NCBI RefSeq assembly: GCF_022662575.1
Contig: NZ_JALBFU010000008.1
Coordinates: 1-64,000, forward strand
Source: Luteimonas aquatica
Lineage (GTDB): Bacteria > Pseudomonadota > Gammaproteobacteria > Xanthomonadales > Xanthomonadaceae
Direction of reading: 5' to 3'
DNA: 64,000 nucleotides
Both the position numbers and the translations under genes were made by a program. The notes under the pieces were generated by a model. It ran no database searches. It was not told the origin of the DNA and saw nothing but the letters and a program-made list of their open reading frames with translations. Within the stretch, counting starts at the first letter, position 1. Each line of letters begins with the position of its first letter. This document shows, piece by piece, positions 8,802-18,645 of this stretch.

Positions 8802-9689
8802 ATGCGTATCCCGATCCCCGGCCTGAAGATGCTCACGCTCCTGCTCCTCTCGTGCACTGCCTGCGGCGCGCTGGGCGCGCCGCCAAGCGGACAAATCTCC
8901 CGCACGTTCTCCAGCGACGCCGGCGACAAGCGCAGCTATTACGTCGCCCTGCCAAGCAACTACACCGCCAGCAAGTCCTATCGGCTCGTCCTGGTGTTCG
9001 CGGGCACCGACACCACCGGCAAGGAAATGCGGGAGTGGTTCGGCAAAGGCTGGCTGCCGCCCACCGTCACGGGCCTCGAATCGCATATGAGCGATACGAT
9101 CTTCGTCTACCCCGACCAGAAATGGAGCTGGTACGGGGACAAGGGCTGGGCGCTCGGACCCTATGCCGGCGATTACGGCGGCAACCACGACATCGTGTTC
9201 GTGAAGGAACTGCTCGCCGTCCTGCAAAGCACCTATTCGATCGACAAGAACCGCGTCTTCGCCACCGGCCACTCCTGGGGCGGCGACATGGCCGCCGTGG
9301 TGGGCTGCTTCCTGGGCGACAAGTTCAAGGCCATCGCCCCGGTCGCCGCGAACACGCCGTACTGGTTCGGCGCGCCGCCCAACCCCGCTCTCTGCGTCGG
9401 CAAGCCGGCGGTATGGACCTTCTTCGGCCTGGACGACGACTACTTCGGCGATTCCAGCCCGGACGGCCTGTTCGGGGAAGCGCAGAACGATTTCTGGATG
9501 CAGCGGCTGTCCTGCACCGGCGCCCACACGACCTCCGGCGAGACCCGACGCTACACCACCGGCTGCGCCGCCGACCTCAGGCTGACGCTCTATGCCGGCG
9601 GCCAGTATTCCGGCGGCGGCGGATATCTCGGACACCAGCCGCCCGATTATTTCCTCACTTCTGCATCGAACTGGTTTTCGTCGTTCTGA
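8802..9689 (+). CDS. secreted alpha/beta hydrolase, LpqC/PHB depolymerase-feruloyl esterase type
   Basis: A 295-residue exported hydrolase. The N terminus has a charged start and a hydrophobic run; a LLSC sequence near residue 18 could be a lipobox, so it may be a lipoprotein or a cleaved secreted protein. The nucleophile Ser lies in GHSWGGD near residue 154, an Asp in GLDDDY follows, and the His in GYLGHQ is near the C terminus, completing a triad. The family (PHB depolymerase/LpqC, CE1-like) cleaves ester bonds in short polyesters or feruloylated plant polysaccharides; the actual substrate cannot be read. The ATG at 8802 is chosen for its GGAGG box 8 bp upstream and because it exposes the signal sequence. 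Confidence 0.8.
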   Translation: MRIPIPGLKMLTLLLLSCTACGALGAPPSGQISRTFSSDAGDKRSYYVALPSNYTASKSYRLVLVFAGTDTTGKEMREWFGKGWLPPTVTGLESHMSDTIFVYPDQKWSWYGDKGWALGPYAGDYGGNHDIVFVKELLAVLQSTYSIDKNRVFATGHSWGGDMAAVVGCFLGDKFKAIAPVAANTPYWFGAPPNPALCVGKPAVWTFFGLDDDYFGDSSPDGLFGEAQNDFWMQRLSCTGAHTTSGETRRYTTGCAADLRLTLYAGGQYSGGGGYLGHQPPDYFLTSASNWFSSF

Positions 9690-9720
9690 CGATGCGCGCC
9701 GCGGCCTTGCCGCCGCAGGA

Positions 9721-9752
9721 CGAACAAGCCGGAGCGGTGCCCGGCTTGTTCG
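9721..9752 (+). terminator. hairpin downstream of the esterase, probable terminator
   Basis: A 12-bp perfect inverted repeat (CGAACAAGCCGG / CCGGCTTGTTCG) with an 8-nt loop lies 31 bp after the esterase stop. No T tract follows on the plus strand, so it may be a weak terminator or an mRNA 3'-end stabiliser. Confidence 0.5.
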
Positions 9753-9905
9753 CGGTGAACCTCCCGGAGCGCAATCTCGCTTCGTCCCGACGAGCGACAC
9801 AACACTGGGCCAGCACCGGTCGAGCCGGCGCCGGCTGCGAATGGATGACGGCCGCGGTCAGTGCAGCCGGCAACGGTTTCCTGCGAAATCATTCGCACTG
9901 AAACC

Positions 9906-9933
9906 TTGACACAGTCCTCACTTCAAATATTCA
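9906..9933 (+). promoter_or_regulatory. sigma-70-like promoter for the DUF11 protein gene
   Basis: A perfect -35 TTGACA (9906-9911) and a TATTCA -10 (9928-9933) are separated by 16 bp in a locally AT-rich stretch. The start of the exported DUF11 protein gene is about 170 bp downstream on the same strand. Confidence 0.4.
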
Positions 9934-10100
9934 ATCCTCTGTAAAGAAATGGGGATGCGCCGCTGAATTCGCCGGTCCGCAACCGGGACCGGCGCTCTGC
10001 GAGATACACATAAAAGGACAGGAGCAGGGATGCGGGGATCGGGATAACACCATTCATCGCATGACTCGATGGACGGCAAGTCATTTTTTGGGGAAATGAC

Positions 10101-11432
10101 ATGCAGTGCATATCAACGCCTTCAGCCTTACGAAAAGCCGCCTTACTAAAAGCCAGGGCATTCGCAATCGCGATGCTGCTGGCCCTCGCCTCGACGGTGG
10201 CCGTCGCGGCCCTGACCGGAACCTGGACGGGAAACGGCACCAGCTCCGCCACCACGTCGGTACTGGGAATCGCCGTCACCCACACCGGCACCTCCAGCGT
10301 CAACTACGCCAACGACACCTTCAACACCAGCAACTTCTGGAGCGATCCCTACGGCGACACCGTCGCCGGCGGGCCATCGCTGCTGCTGCAGATTCCCGCC
10401 GTCACCACCGCGATCACCCATACCGTCACCTTCAGCGAGCCGGTCAACAATCCCGTCCTGCATGTCGATCGGCTGGGCGGCACTTCCGGCAACTCGAACA
10501 GCGCGGCCTGGACGCTGTCTTCTAGCGTTTCCCAAGGCGGAACCGTCACCCTGACCAGGCTCGCCGGGAACAGCCAGTTCGTGCTCACCGGCAGCACCTT
10601 CAAGCGCCAGGAAGGCGTCGCCGGCACCTCGGGCACCGAATGCACCACCACGACCGCCGGCGCCGCTTGCGGCTCGATTCAATTCAACGGCACGGGCATC
10701 ACCAGCCTCACCTTCTCCGTGGTGATGGTCGGCGCCGCCGGCGCCGGAGACGGCCTGGAACTGCGCTGGAGCTTCGCCGGCTCCAGCGTGATCGTTCGCA
10801 AGCAGTCCAACGGCGGCACCGGCAGCTTCAGCTTCTCCGGCAGCAACGGCGTCGGCAGCTTCGTGCTCGACACCGCCGGCGCCAATCCCGCCAGTTCCGC
10901 GACCTTTCCGGTGTCCGACCACACCCAGCAGATCACGATCAACGAGACGCTGCTTCCGAACAACTTCACTCTCAACGGAGCGTCCTGCGTCGAACAGGGC
11001 AGCGGCGCGGCGATCGCATCCACGCTCGCGGGCACCAGCCTCAGCATCGCGCCGTCGGACTACGGCGGCAACCAGACGATCGTCTGCACCTTCGTCAACC
11101 GTCTGCGGCAGTCGAACCTGTCGGTGACGAAAACCAATTCCCCGGCCAATGGCCCGACCGATCAGACCGGCGACACGGTCCTGGCGGGCAGCACCGTCAA
11201 CTACCGGATCGTGGTCGCCAACGGCGGACCCGACGCCAGCGACGGCGCGGTATTGCGCGACCCGGCTCCCACCGGCCTGAACTGCACGGCGGCCAGTTGC
11301 GGCAGCCCAACGGGCGGCGCCGTCTGCCCGACCGTCACGGTCGCGGCGTTGCAATCCGCCTCGGGCGTGACGATCGCCACCCTTCCCGCCAACTCCTCGC
11401 TCGCCTTCACGCTGACCTGCACGGTGCAGTAG
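10101..11432 (+). CDS. exported protein with prealbumin-like and DUF11 domains
   Basis: A 443-residue protein with a signal peptide (hydrophobic run about residues 20-37 ending AVAAL). The N-terminal half (to about 235) is a Thr/Ser/Gly-rich beta-type domain I do not recognise. It is followed by a prealbumin-like beta-sandwich (about 238-335) and a C-terminal DUF11 repeat (LSVTKTNS..., about 340-443). DUF11 is typical of surface or extracellular proteins with repeated beta domains. No LPXTG-like or PEP-CTERM anchor is visible, so release to the periplasm or medium is likely. A GGGG-rich box precedes the start. Composition remains GC-rich, so there is no strong sign of recent transfer, though it borders an integrase relic. 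Confidence 0.72.
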   Translation: MQCISTPSALRKAALLKARAFAIAMLLALASTVAVAALTGTWTGNGTSSATTSVLGIAVTHTGTSSVNYANDTFNTSNFWSDPYGDTVAGGPSLLLQIPAVTTAITHTVTFSEPVNNPVLHVDRLGGTSGNSNSAAWTLSSSVSQGGTVTLTRLAGNSQFVLTGSTFKRQEGVAGTSGTECTTTTAGAACGSIQFNGTGITSLTFSVVMVGAAGAGDGLELRWSFAGSSVIVRKQSNGGTGSFSFSGSNGVGSFVLDTAGANPASSATFPVSDHTQQITINETLLPNNFTLNGASCVEQGSGAAIASTLAGTSLSIAPSDYGGNQTIVCTFVNRLRQSNLSVTKTNSPANGPTDQTGDTVLAGSTVNYRIVVANGGPDASDGAVLRDPAPTGLNCTAASCGSPTGGAVCPTVTVAALQSASGVTIATLPANSSLAFTLTCTVQ

Positions 11433-11831
11433 CCGTAACCGATCCTGGCAACTGGCGCCAGGAGAATGGCCGAGGCATCCGACCTCGCCACCGGAGCGGC
11501 GGGCAGGCTGCATGTCCGCCCGTCGACTGTGCATCGGGGCTCTTGGGACAAGCAATAAAAAACCCGCATCTCTGCGGGTTTTCTGAATTTTCTGGTAGCC
11601 GACTGAGAACAGGACGGAACAGGCATCGAGCCGGGTCGTCTGTGACGCACGACGGCACCGGGACGGCCAGCCCTGCCGCACCCTGGCCGAACCGGGCAAG
11701 CGCCGCTACAAGTGGCATGGTAGGACCAGCACCGGCCACGCACGGAAGCGGATAAGGCGCGAGCGCTGACGAACCTGCGGCAATATCGATACAACAATCC
11801 ATGAAACAGCGATGCAAATCCCGCGTTGGCG
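11433..11831. other. non-coding flank of the integrase relic
   Basis: These 399 bp follow the DUF11 gene and contain the left 31-bp repeat (11557-11587). The rest shows only overlapping frames without domains. Confidence 0.4.
11557..11587 (+). repeat. left copy of 31-bp direct repeat; intrinsic terminator of the DUF11 gene
   Basis: This copy is identical over 31 nt to 12823-12853. It holds the hairpin AAAACCCGCA / TGCGGGTTTT with a 4-nt loop, and runs of A and T on either side, so it can end transcription on both strands. Here it lies 125 bp after the DUF11 protein stop. As a duplicated sequence flanking a broken integrase it may also mark an old attachment site. Confidence 0.75.
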
Positions 11832-12026
11832 CTATGCCTTTTCGACGTAATACACAGAGACGACCAATTGCGGCGGATACCAGAAGGCACCCGACGAAAT
11901 GTCGTGCTTGATTTCTTTGATCTCAATGCCTGCGTTTGATTTGACCCAAGCATCAAAATCAATAGTGAATCTGCTTACATCAATTTTCGAGAAAACCGCC
12001 GAGTACGAGAATGTCTTAACGCGCAT
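11832..12026 (-). CDS. small orphan protein of unknown function (64 aa)
   Basis: I do not recognise this gene. It encodes 64 residues, MRVKTFSYSAVF... ending SVYYVEKA, with alternating hydrophobic and charged residues typical of a small beta-rich soluble protein. There are no cysteines, no membrane segment and no signal peptide. A strong Shine-Dalgarno (GGGGGAAG) sits just before the ATG at 12026 and decides that start over an upstream one. Base composition is clearly more AT-rich than neighbouring genes and codons such as AAA, ATT and TTT are frequent, unlike the host genes. This, with the broken integrase next to it, suggests foreign origin, for example surviving cargo of the lost element. 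Confidence 0.6.
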   Translation of the reverse strand: MRVKTFSYSAVFSKIDVSRFTIDFDAWVKSNAGIEIKEIKHDISSGAFWYPPQLVVSVYYVEKA

Positions 12027-12362
12027 TTCTTCCCCCTTGCAATGACTCAACGGTGATTGACAGCCTTTGCCACCCTGCAATGGCGAGATATCTACGCCAT
12101 TGATGATAAAAATTCAAGATTGCATGGGCCCAATACTGATTAGCTTCCCGCCGACCTTCGACTAGGCCCCTAGCACGAATTCATGCAACAACAGGCAAGG
12201 CGCGGCACGAGGTAAGCCAGCAACGGTTTCTGAGCTGTTGTCCGCCCGGAAAAAGCGGGTTCTTCCCGGGGCGGTATGCCCTGCGGCGGCCGAAACACCG
12301 CAACGATCGTGGTGTGCATGGCGTTTCAAATCCGACTTGTTGTTGCGCCAGCCCTGCGCTGC
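12027..12362. other. non-coding interior of the integrase relic
   Basis: These 336 bp between the small orphan gene and the integrase fragment have mixed composition and only short overlapping frames. I see no gene, repeat or RNA here. Confidence 0.4.
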
Positions 12363-12785
12363 CTATGCCTTCACGAAGTCCGGGGCTTTTTGATCCTTAC
12401 CGCGCACGCCTGGAAAGACATATTCACCGTGCCCGCTCTCGGCTATCGGCACGCTTCCGATGTACGGCCCCAGGTCTTTTTCGAGCAGGCGACGCTCACG
12501 GATCGCCGTACCGGCAGCAAGCTTCCCCGCCCGCTTCGCCATCAATTCGGTGGCGATGACCGCAAAGCTATTGGCCGCGCGCGCCTTGCCTGCGACCTTT
12601 TCGGCCTTGCGCTGGGTGCCTGGATCACCGCCAGCGGCCAGCAGCTTGCGCGCCTCGTCTCGCTTGGCGCGCGCCTGCGCCAACCCCCGACTCGGGATAG
12701 ACTCCGAGCGCCAGCCGCTTTTCCTTGCCGCCACAACGGTATTTCAGCCTCCACCAGTTGCCCCCATATTTGTCCCCAGATTGCA
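12363..12785 (-). pseudogene. broken P4-type tyrosine integrase
   Basis: Reading the minus strand from about 12785, one frame gives the N-terminal arm-binding domain (YGGNWWRLKYR, then GGKEKRLALGVYPE). A frameshift at about 12683-12695 moves into a second frame that continues GLAQARAKRDEARKLLAAG and LLEKDLGPYIGSVPIA. This then jumps directly to a catalytic-domain-like piece (SGHGEYVFPGVRG) and stops at 12363. The order matches P4-like integrases with one frameshift and an internal deletion that removes most of the core-binding and catalytic domain, including the active-site Arg and Tyr. It cannot be functional. It points away from tRNA-Pro. Confidence 0.8.
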
Positions 12786-12822
12786 AGAGACGGCATCAGA
12801 CATTCCCGGACACTGAGACAAC

Positions 12823-12853
12823 AAAAAACCCGCATCTCTGCGGGTTTTCTGAA
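12823..12853 (-). repeat. right copy of 31-bp direct repeat; intrinsic terminator of tRNA-Pro
   Basis: Identical to 11557-11587. On the minus strand it lies 28 bp past the tRNA-Pro 3' end and gives hairpin AAAACCCGCA / TGCGGGTTTT followed by a T run, so it is the natural terminator of the tRNA gene. This copy is probably the original of the duplicated pair. Confidence 0.75.
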
Positions 12854-12881
12854 CTTTCCAGGCCGTGATGGACGGCGAATT

Positions 12882-12958
12882 TGGTCGGGGTAGCCGGATT
12901 TGAACCGACGACCACTTGTCCCCCAGACAAGTGCGCTACCAGGCTGCGCTATACCCCG
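12882..12958 (-). tRNA. tRNA-Pro (anticodon GGG)
   Basis: A 77-nt cloverleaf with encoded CCA. The acceptor starts CGGGGTA and ends TACCCCG-A-CCA, the anticodon loop is CTGGGGG inside a CTTGT/ACAAG stem, and the T loop GGTTCAAATCC is standard. It lies downstream of ihfA and merR on the same strand, a conserved position in this group, and abuts an integrase relic. Confidence 0.95.
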
Positions 12959-12982
12959 GTGGTGGACGATTATACCCTCTGC

Positions 12983-13189
12983 TCAATCGTTCTTTGCAGC
13001 CCCCGCCCCGTGTTCGGGCGGCTGGGCGGCCGGCAAGGCCGGGATCGGCGGGGGCGGCAAGGGCCGGCGCGCGGCCTCCTCGGCCTGGCGGCGCTGCCGC
13101 ACCAGGATCCAGGCGACCGCGGCGATGGCCGCCACCGGGATGGCCACGCAGGCCAGGGCGACGAGCCAATGGAAGATGCTGAAGCGCAT
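12983..13189 (-). CDS. small single-pass membrane protein, proline-rich tail
   Basis: A 68-residue protein with one hydrophobic segment (about residues 8-30, WLVALACVAIPVAAIAAVAW) followed by an Arg/Gln-rich stretch and a proline/alanine-rich tail. I recognise no family. It starts 11 bp after the merR-like gene on the same strand and precedes tRNA-Pro, so it is probably the last gene of the ihfA-merR unit. The reading frame has a normal high third-position GC. Function unknown; an inner-membrane helper or simply a conserved small protein is all that can be said. Confidence 0.55.
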   Translation of the reverse strand: MRFSIFHWLVALACVAIPVAAIAAVAWILVRQRRQAEEAARRPLPPPPIPALPAAQPPEHGAGAAKND

Positions 13190-13200
13190 GCGCTGCCGCC

Positions 13201-13557
13201 TCAGCGGCGCAGCAGTTGCAGGACTTCCTCCAGCTCCATGCGCACCTGCTTGACGATCTGGCTGCTCAGGGCCGATTCCTGGCGGGCGGTCTCGCCCTCC
13301 AGGCGCAGCCGCGCGCCGCCGATGGTGTAGCCCTGTTCGTAGAGCAGGCCGCGAATCTGCCGCACCATCAGCACGTCGTGGCGCTGGTAGTAGCGGCGGT
13401 TGCCGCGGCGCTTGGCCGGGCTCAGGCTCGGAAATTCGGTTTCCCAGTAGCGCAGCACGTGCGGCTTGACGTCGCACAGCTCGCTGACCTCACCGATGGT
13501 GAAGTAGCGCTTGGCCGGAATCGGCGGAAGCTCGCGATTGCTGCCGGGATCAAGCAT
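13201..13557 (-). CDS. MerR family transcriptional regulator
   Basis: A 118-residue protein with an N-terminal MerR winged helix ([25 protein letters not shown], about residues 18-42, then [15 protein letters not shown]) and a short C-terminal helix. There is no cysteine-rich effector-binding tail, so it is not a metal sensor of the classical type. It overlaps ihfA by 8 bp. A MerR-like gene directly after ihfA is a common arrangement in gammaproteobacteria. Its target is unknown. Confidence 0.9.
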   Translation of the reverse strand: MLDPGSNRELPPIPAKRYFTIGEVSELCDVKPHVLRYWETEFPSLSPAKRRGNRRYYQRHDVLMVRQIRGLLYEQGYTIGGARLRLEGETARQESALSSQIVKQVRMELEEVLQLLRR

Positions 13558-13855
13558 GGTCGCCGCCTGCGTAGGCTTCCACGCGTTCCTTCAGCTTCTG
13601 GCCGGGACGGAAGGTGACCACGGTGCGCGCGGAGATCGGAATCTCCTCGCCGGTCTTGGGGTTGCGCCCGGGGCGCTGGTTCTTGCGGCGCAGGTCGAAG
13701 TTGCCGAAGCCGGACAGCTTGACCTGCCGACCCTGCTGCAGCGCTTCGCGCAGCACGTCGAAAAACGCGTCGACGAACTCCTTCGCCTCGCGCTTGTTCA
13801 GGCCGACTTCCTCGTACAACCGCTCGGCCATTTCCGCTTTGGTCAGTGCCGCCAT
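13550..13855 (-). CDS. ihfA: integration host factor subunit alpha
   Basis: A 101-residue DNA-bending protein of the HU/IHF family, with the usual [14 protein letters not shown] start, the [10 protein letters not shown] segment and the beta-arm [14 protein letters not shown] containing the intercalating proline. It pairs with IHF-beta, encoded elsewhere, to bend DNA in recombination, replication and sigma-54 promoters. It is downstream of pheT with a 134-bp gap, the usual place. No anomalies. Confidence 0.97.
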   Translation of the reverse strand: MAALTKAEMAERLYEEVGLNKREAKEFVDAFFDVLREALQQGRQVKLSGFGNFDLRRKNQRPGRNPKTGEEIPISARTVVTFRPGQKLKERVEAYAGGDHA

Positions 13856-13989
13856 GTCTGCTCCTTACCTGCCCACCCTGATGCCTTCCATGACGCAGCC
13901 CGCACTGCCTGCCTCGGACGTCCTGCCCTGCCGTCCATGACTGGGCGTTCACGGAGCGCGCGATGCCGGATGGCATCGGCGCAGCTCCT

Positions 13990-16413
13990 TCAGCTTCGAA
14001 TCCGCGCCCCATGCGCGGAGGTCAGCGCAGCCGTGACTTCGGCGACCACCGACTCCACGTCGCGGTCGGTCAGAGTGCGGGAATCTTCCTGCAGAATCAA
14101 GCCCATGGCGAGACTCTTGAAACCGGATTCAACCCCGCGTCCGACGTAGCGGTCGAACAGATGCAGCTCCCGCAACGGCGTCCCGGCGGCGGTACGCACG
14201 GTGGCGGCGATCGCCGACCATGCGACGCTTTCCGGGAAGATGAACGCGAGATCGCGCCGCACCGACGGAAATTTCGACAGGGCGCCCGAGCGCGGCAGCG
14301 CACGCTGCTGCAACGCCGCAAGATCCAGCTCGAAGGCGATCACGGGATGGTCGAGGTCCTGCGCCCGCTGCAGGCGCGGATGCAGCTCGCCGATCCAGCC
14401 GACCTGGACACCGTCGCGCAAGACGTCGGCCGAGCGGCCGGGATGCCCCCAGGGCGCTTGCGAGGGCCGGTAGTCGAGGCGTGCGTCGGCGAGCGCGGCC
14501 AGGCTGTCCAGGTCGCCCTTGAGGTCGTGGAAGTCGGCCGCGCGCGGCTTCTCGTCCCATTGCTCGGGCGCGGCGCTGCCGTAGACGGCCGCGGCGATGC
14601 GCGGCGTCTCGACCGGTGCCGGCCGGGTGTCGGCATCGCCGCCCTCGGCGGCGGCGAACACCTTGCCGATCTCGAACAGCCGCACCCGCGGCTGCTGCCG
14701 CGCGGCGTTGCGGGACAGCGACTCGACCAGCCCGGGCAGCAAGCGCGTGCGCATCACGCCGAGCTCGGCGCTGAGCGGATTGGCCAGCGCCACGCCGCCC
14801 GCCGCCGCGTCCCAGCGCTGCAGCAGCGCGGCATCGACGAAGGCGTAGTTCACCGTCTCGAGATAGTCGCGCGCGGTCATGCGGCGGCGCAGCTCGGCCT
14901 CGCCCAGGCGCGTTTCGCTCGGCGCGAGGATGCCCGACGTGCTTCCCGGCAGCGCCCCGGGAATCGCGTCGTAGCCATGGATGCGCGCCACCTCCTCGAT
15001 CAGATCTTCCTCGATGGCGATGTCGAAGCGGCGCGAAGGCGGAGTGACGCGCCAGCCTTCCGCGAGCACCTCCACGCCCAGGCCGAGCGCGCGCAGGATG
15101 CGCTCCACCTCGGCGTCGGGCACCGTCAGCCCGAGCACGCGGGCCAGGCGCTCGCGGCGCAGCGTCACCGGATGGCGCTGCGGCAGGTGCTCGGGCAGCA
15201 CCGCCTCGGTGACCGGGCCCGGCGTGCCGCCGGCGATCTCCACGATCAGGCGCGTGGCGATCTCGATCGCGGTACGCGGCAGTTCCGGATCGACGCCGCG
15301 CTCGAAGCGGTGGCCGGCGTCGGTGTGCAGCCCGAGCCTGCGGCCGCGGCCGATGATCGCGCTCGCGGCGAAGTGCGCCGCTTCCAGGAACACGTTGCGC
15401 GTGGCCTCGGTGACGCGGCTGTCGTAGCCACCCATGATGCCGCCCAGCGCGACCACCCGCTCGGCCTCGCCGCTGCCGTCGGTGATGGCCAGGAACTGGC
15501 CGTCCAGGGTCACCGTCTCGCCGTTGAGCAGCTTGGCGGTTTCGCCGGCGCGCGCATGGCGCACGCCCACCGGCCCGCGCAGCGTGTCGCGGTCGAAGGC
15601 GTGCATCGGCTGGCCGATCTCCAGCATCACGTACTGGGTGACGTCCACCAGCAGCGACACCGGGCGGATGCCGCTGCGGCGCAGCCGCTCGGACATCCAC
15701 AGCGGCGTCTTGCGCGCGGCGTCGACGCCCAGGATGACGCGGCCGCAATAGCGCGGCACGTCGGCGCCGGCGTGCAGCTCCACCGCCATCGCCGCATCGC
15801 TCAGCGCCGGCATCGGCGTGGCGTCCAGCGGCGCCACCTCGCTGCCGCAGGCCGCGGCCACGTCGTAGGCGATGCCGCGGATGCCGAAGCAGTCGGCGCG
15901 GTTGGGCGTGAGCTTGAGCTCGAAGCTGGCGTCCGGCAGGCCGAGCACCTGCGCCAGCGGCGCGCCGATCGGCGCGTCGTCGGGCAGTTCGAGCAGGCCC
16001 GAGGCGTCGGCGTCCACGCCCAGTTCCTTGGCCGAGCAGAGCATGCCGTTGGATTCCACGCCGCGCAGCTTGGCGGCCTTGATCACCAGGTCGCCGACCC
16101 GGGTGCCGATGGTGGCCAGCGGCGCGACCAGGCCCGGGCGCGCGTTCGGCGCGCCGCAGACGATCTGCAGCAGCGCACCCTGCCCGGCGTCCACCTGGCA
16201 GACCTGCAGGCGGTCGGCTTCCGGATGCCTGGCGCATTCGACGATCCGCGCCACCACCACGCCCTGCAGCGATTCGCCCAGCGGGGTGATGTCTTCCACT
16301 TCCAGGCCGATCGCGGTCAGGGTGTCGGCGAGCCGCTCGCGCGTCACGTAGCCGCTTTCGGCCGGACTTCCCAATGCGACGTGTTGGCGCAGCCAGTTTT
16401 CGGAGAATTTCAT
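13990..16413 (-). CDS. pheT: phenylalanyl-tRNA synthetase beta subunit
   Basis: An 807-residue subunit, slightly longer than the roughly 795 of E. coli. Domains in order are a tRNA-binding OB fold (about 40-150, with LQVCQVDAG), B3/4 editing domain (about 215-390), B5 (about 405-475), the catalytic-like core (about 490-690) and the C-terminal anticodon-binding FDX-ACB domain (about 710-805, ending near VTAALTSAHGA). It forms the alpha2-beta2 enzyme with PheS and edits mischarged Tyr-tRNA(Phe). It starts 75 bp after pheS on the same strand. Confidence 0.97.
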   Translation of the reverse strand: MKFSENWLRQHVALGSPAESGYVTRERLADTLTAIGLEVEDITPLGESLQGVVVARIVECARHPEADRLQVCQVDAGQGALLQIVCGAPNARPGLVAPLATIGTRVGDLVIKAAKLRGVESNGMLCSAKELGVDADASGLLELPDDAPIGAPLAQVLGLPDASFELKLTPNRADCFGIRGIAYDVAAACGSEVAPLDATPMPALSDAAMAVELHAGADVPRYCGRVILGVDAARKTPLWMSERLRRSGIRPVSLLVDVTQYVMLEIGQPMHAFDRDTLRGPVGVRHARAGETAKLLNGETVTLDGQFLAITDGSGEAERVVALGGIMGGYDSRVTEATRNVFLEAAHFAASAIIGRGRRLGLHTDAGHRFERGVDPELPRTAIEIATRLIVEIAGGTPGPVTEAVLPEHLPQRHPVTLRRERLARVLGLTVPDAEVERILRALGLGVEVLAEGWRVTPPSRRFDIAIEEDLIEEVARIHGYDAIPGALPGSTSGILAPSETRLGEAELRRRMTARDYLETVNYAFVDAALLQRWDAAAGGVALANPLSAELGVMRTRLLPGLVESLSRNAARQQPRVRLFEIGKVFAAAEGGDADTRPAPVETPRIAAAVYGSAAPEQWDEKPRAADFHDLKGDLDSLAALADARLDYRPSQAPWGHPGRSADVLRDGVQVGWIGELHPRLQRAQDLDHPVIAFELDLAALQQRALPRSGALSKFPSVRRDLAFIFPESVAWSAIAATVRTAAGTPLRELHLFDRYVGRGVESGFKSLAMGLILQEDSRTLTDRDVESVVAEVTAALTSAHGARIRS

Positions 16414-16488
16414 AGCGTTGAAAGAGCCAGTGCTGTGTGCCGTTGACGCGTCCCGGCGAGCGCGGGACGGACGATGTTCGCAAGCCGC

Positions 16489-18025
<1,537 letters not shown>

Positions 18026-18037
18026 GGTTCAGCCTCC

Positions 18038-18235
18038 TCAGAGATACGGCAGCATACGGTCCAGACGGCCGCTGTCCTCGGCGCGAACGTGGTTCGTCTG
18101 CCGGAGGTTGCGCTTCCGCTTGGTCGCTTTCTTGGTGAGGATGTGGCTGCGGTTGGCGTGGCCCGCCTTGTACTTGCCGGAAGCGGTCTTCCGGAAGCGC
18201 TTGGCCGCGCCCCGATGCGTCTTGATCTTGGGCAT
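18038..18235 (-). CDS. rpmI: 50S ribosomal protein L35
   Basis: A 65-residue basic protein, [14 protein letters not shown] to the C-terminal MLPYL, the exact family length. The ATG at 18235 is chosen over an upstream in-frame start because MPKIKTH is the invariant N terminus and an AAAGGAAA box precedes it. Normally it follows infC closely; here a gene on the opposite strand lies between them. Confidence 0.97.
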   Translation of the reverse strand: MPKIKTHRGAAKRFRKTASGKYKAGHANRSHILTKKATKRKRNLRQTNHVRAEDSGRLDRMLPYL

Positions 18236-18645
18236 AGCGATTTCCTTTGGGATGTTCTTCGACTGGCCTGGGCGCCGTCGTTGGGTTGCGCGAGGCATCG
18301 CGCGACCCTGACGGGCTTTCCGTCCTGCCCTTGCCGGCTTATTAAGTCATTGATTCCAAAGGAATCGACGACAGGTCCAGAAATACTGCAAACAAAACCC
18401 CGGCGAACCGGGCCGAGCATTATGCCCTGCCCGGGATTCCCTTGCAAATCAGGGAGTTCGCTCCGCACGATCTCCCCGCCGCGCGGCATGCAACGCCTCG
18501 CCTGCCGGCATTCCTCCGGATCGATTTCGCGGCTTCGTGTCGAATTCGCCTCCGGTCGCGCGTCGTGATGGGAAGGCCGGCAAGACACGTGCCGGACCCA
18601 TCGATCCGCCCCGCTCCGGGGACGGACTGGAACGAGGAGACAGCG
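18236..18645. other. intergenic region upstream of rpmI and the RibD_C gene
   Basis: These 410 bp are the divergent gap between rpmI (minus) and the RibD_C-like gene (plus). An AT-richer patch at about 18340-18405 is the best place for the rpmI-rplT promoter. A short dyad (CCCCGG..CCGGG) at about 18396-18412 is present. No gene is seen. The gap separates rpmI from infC, so rpmI-rplT probably needs its own promoter here. Confidence 0.4.

Larger units (their letters stand above)
9690..10100. other. intergenic region with hairpin and promoter
   Basis: These 411 bp separate the esterase from the DUF11 protein gene. They hold a 12-bp perfect hairpin (9721-9752) and a sigma-70-like promoter (9906-9933), listed separately. 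Base composition turns noticeably AT-richer after about 9900. No convincing gene is seen. Confidence 0.5.
11557..12853. mobile_element. remnant of an integrated element next to tRNA-Pro
   Basis: About 1.3 kb between two identical 31-bp repeats, containing a frameshifted and internally deleted P4-type integrase and an AT-richer 64-codon gene. The right repeat lies 28 bp downstream of the 3' end of tRNA-Pro(GGG), a usual side for tyrosine-recombinase elements. Nothing else of an element survives: no replication, transfer or cargo genes beyond the small one. I read it as an island that has been almost entirely deleted. That the repeats are attachment sites is an inference, since they do not include the tRNA end itself. 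Confidence 0.6.

Noticed and set aside
10146-11699. 517-codon minus-strand frame opposite the DUF11 protein
   Set aside because: The plus strand has a signal peptide, DUF11 and a terminator; the minus frame is Gly/Ala/Arg-rich shadow.
12881-13330. Plus-strand frame over tRNA-Pro giving a common misannotated peptide (GVAGFEPTTT)
   Set aside because: The translation is simply the reverse strand of the tRNA gene, a well-known artefact.
13963-16446. 827-codon plus-strand frame opposite pheT
   Set aside because: The minus strand encodes complete PheT with all domains; the plus frame is His/Arg/Gly-rich without homology.
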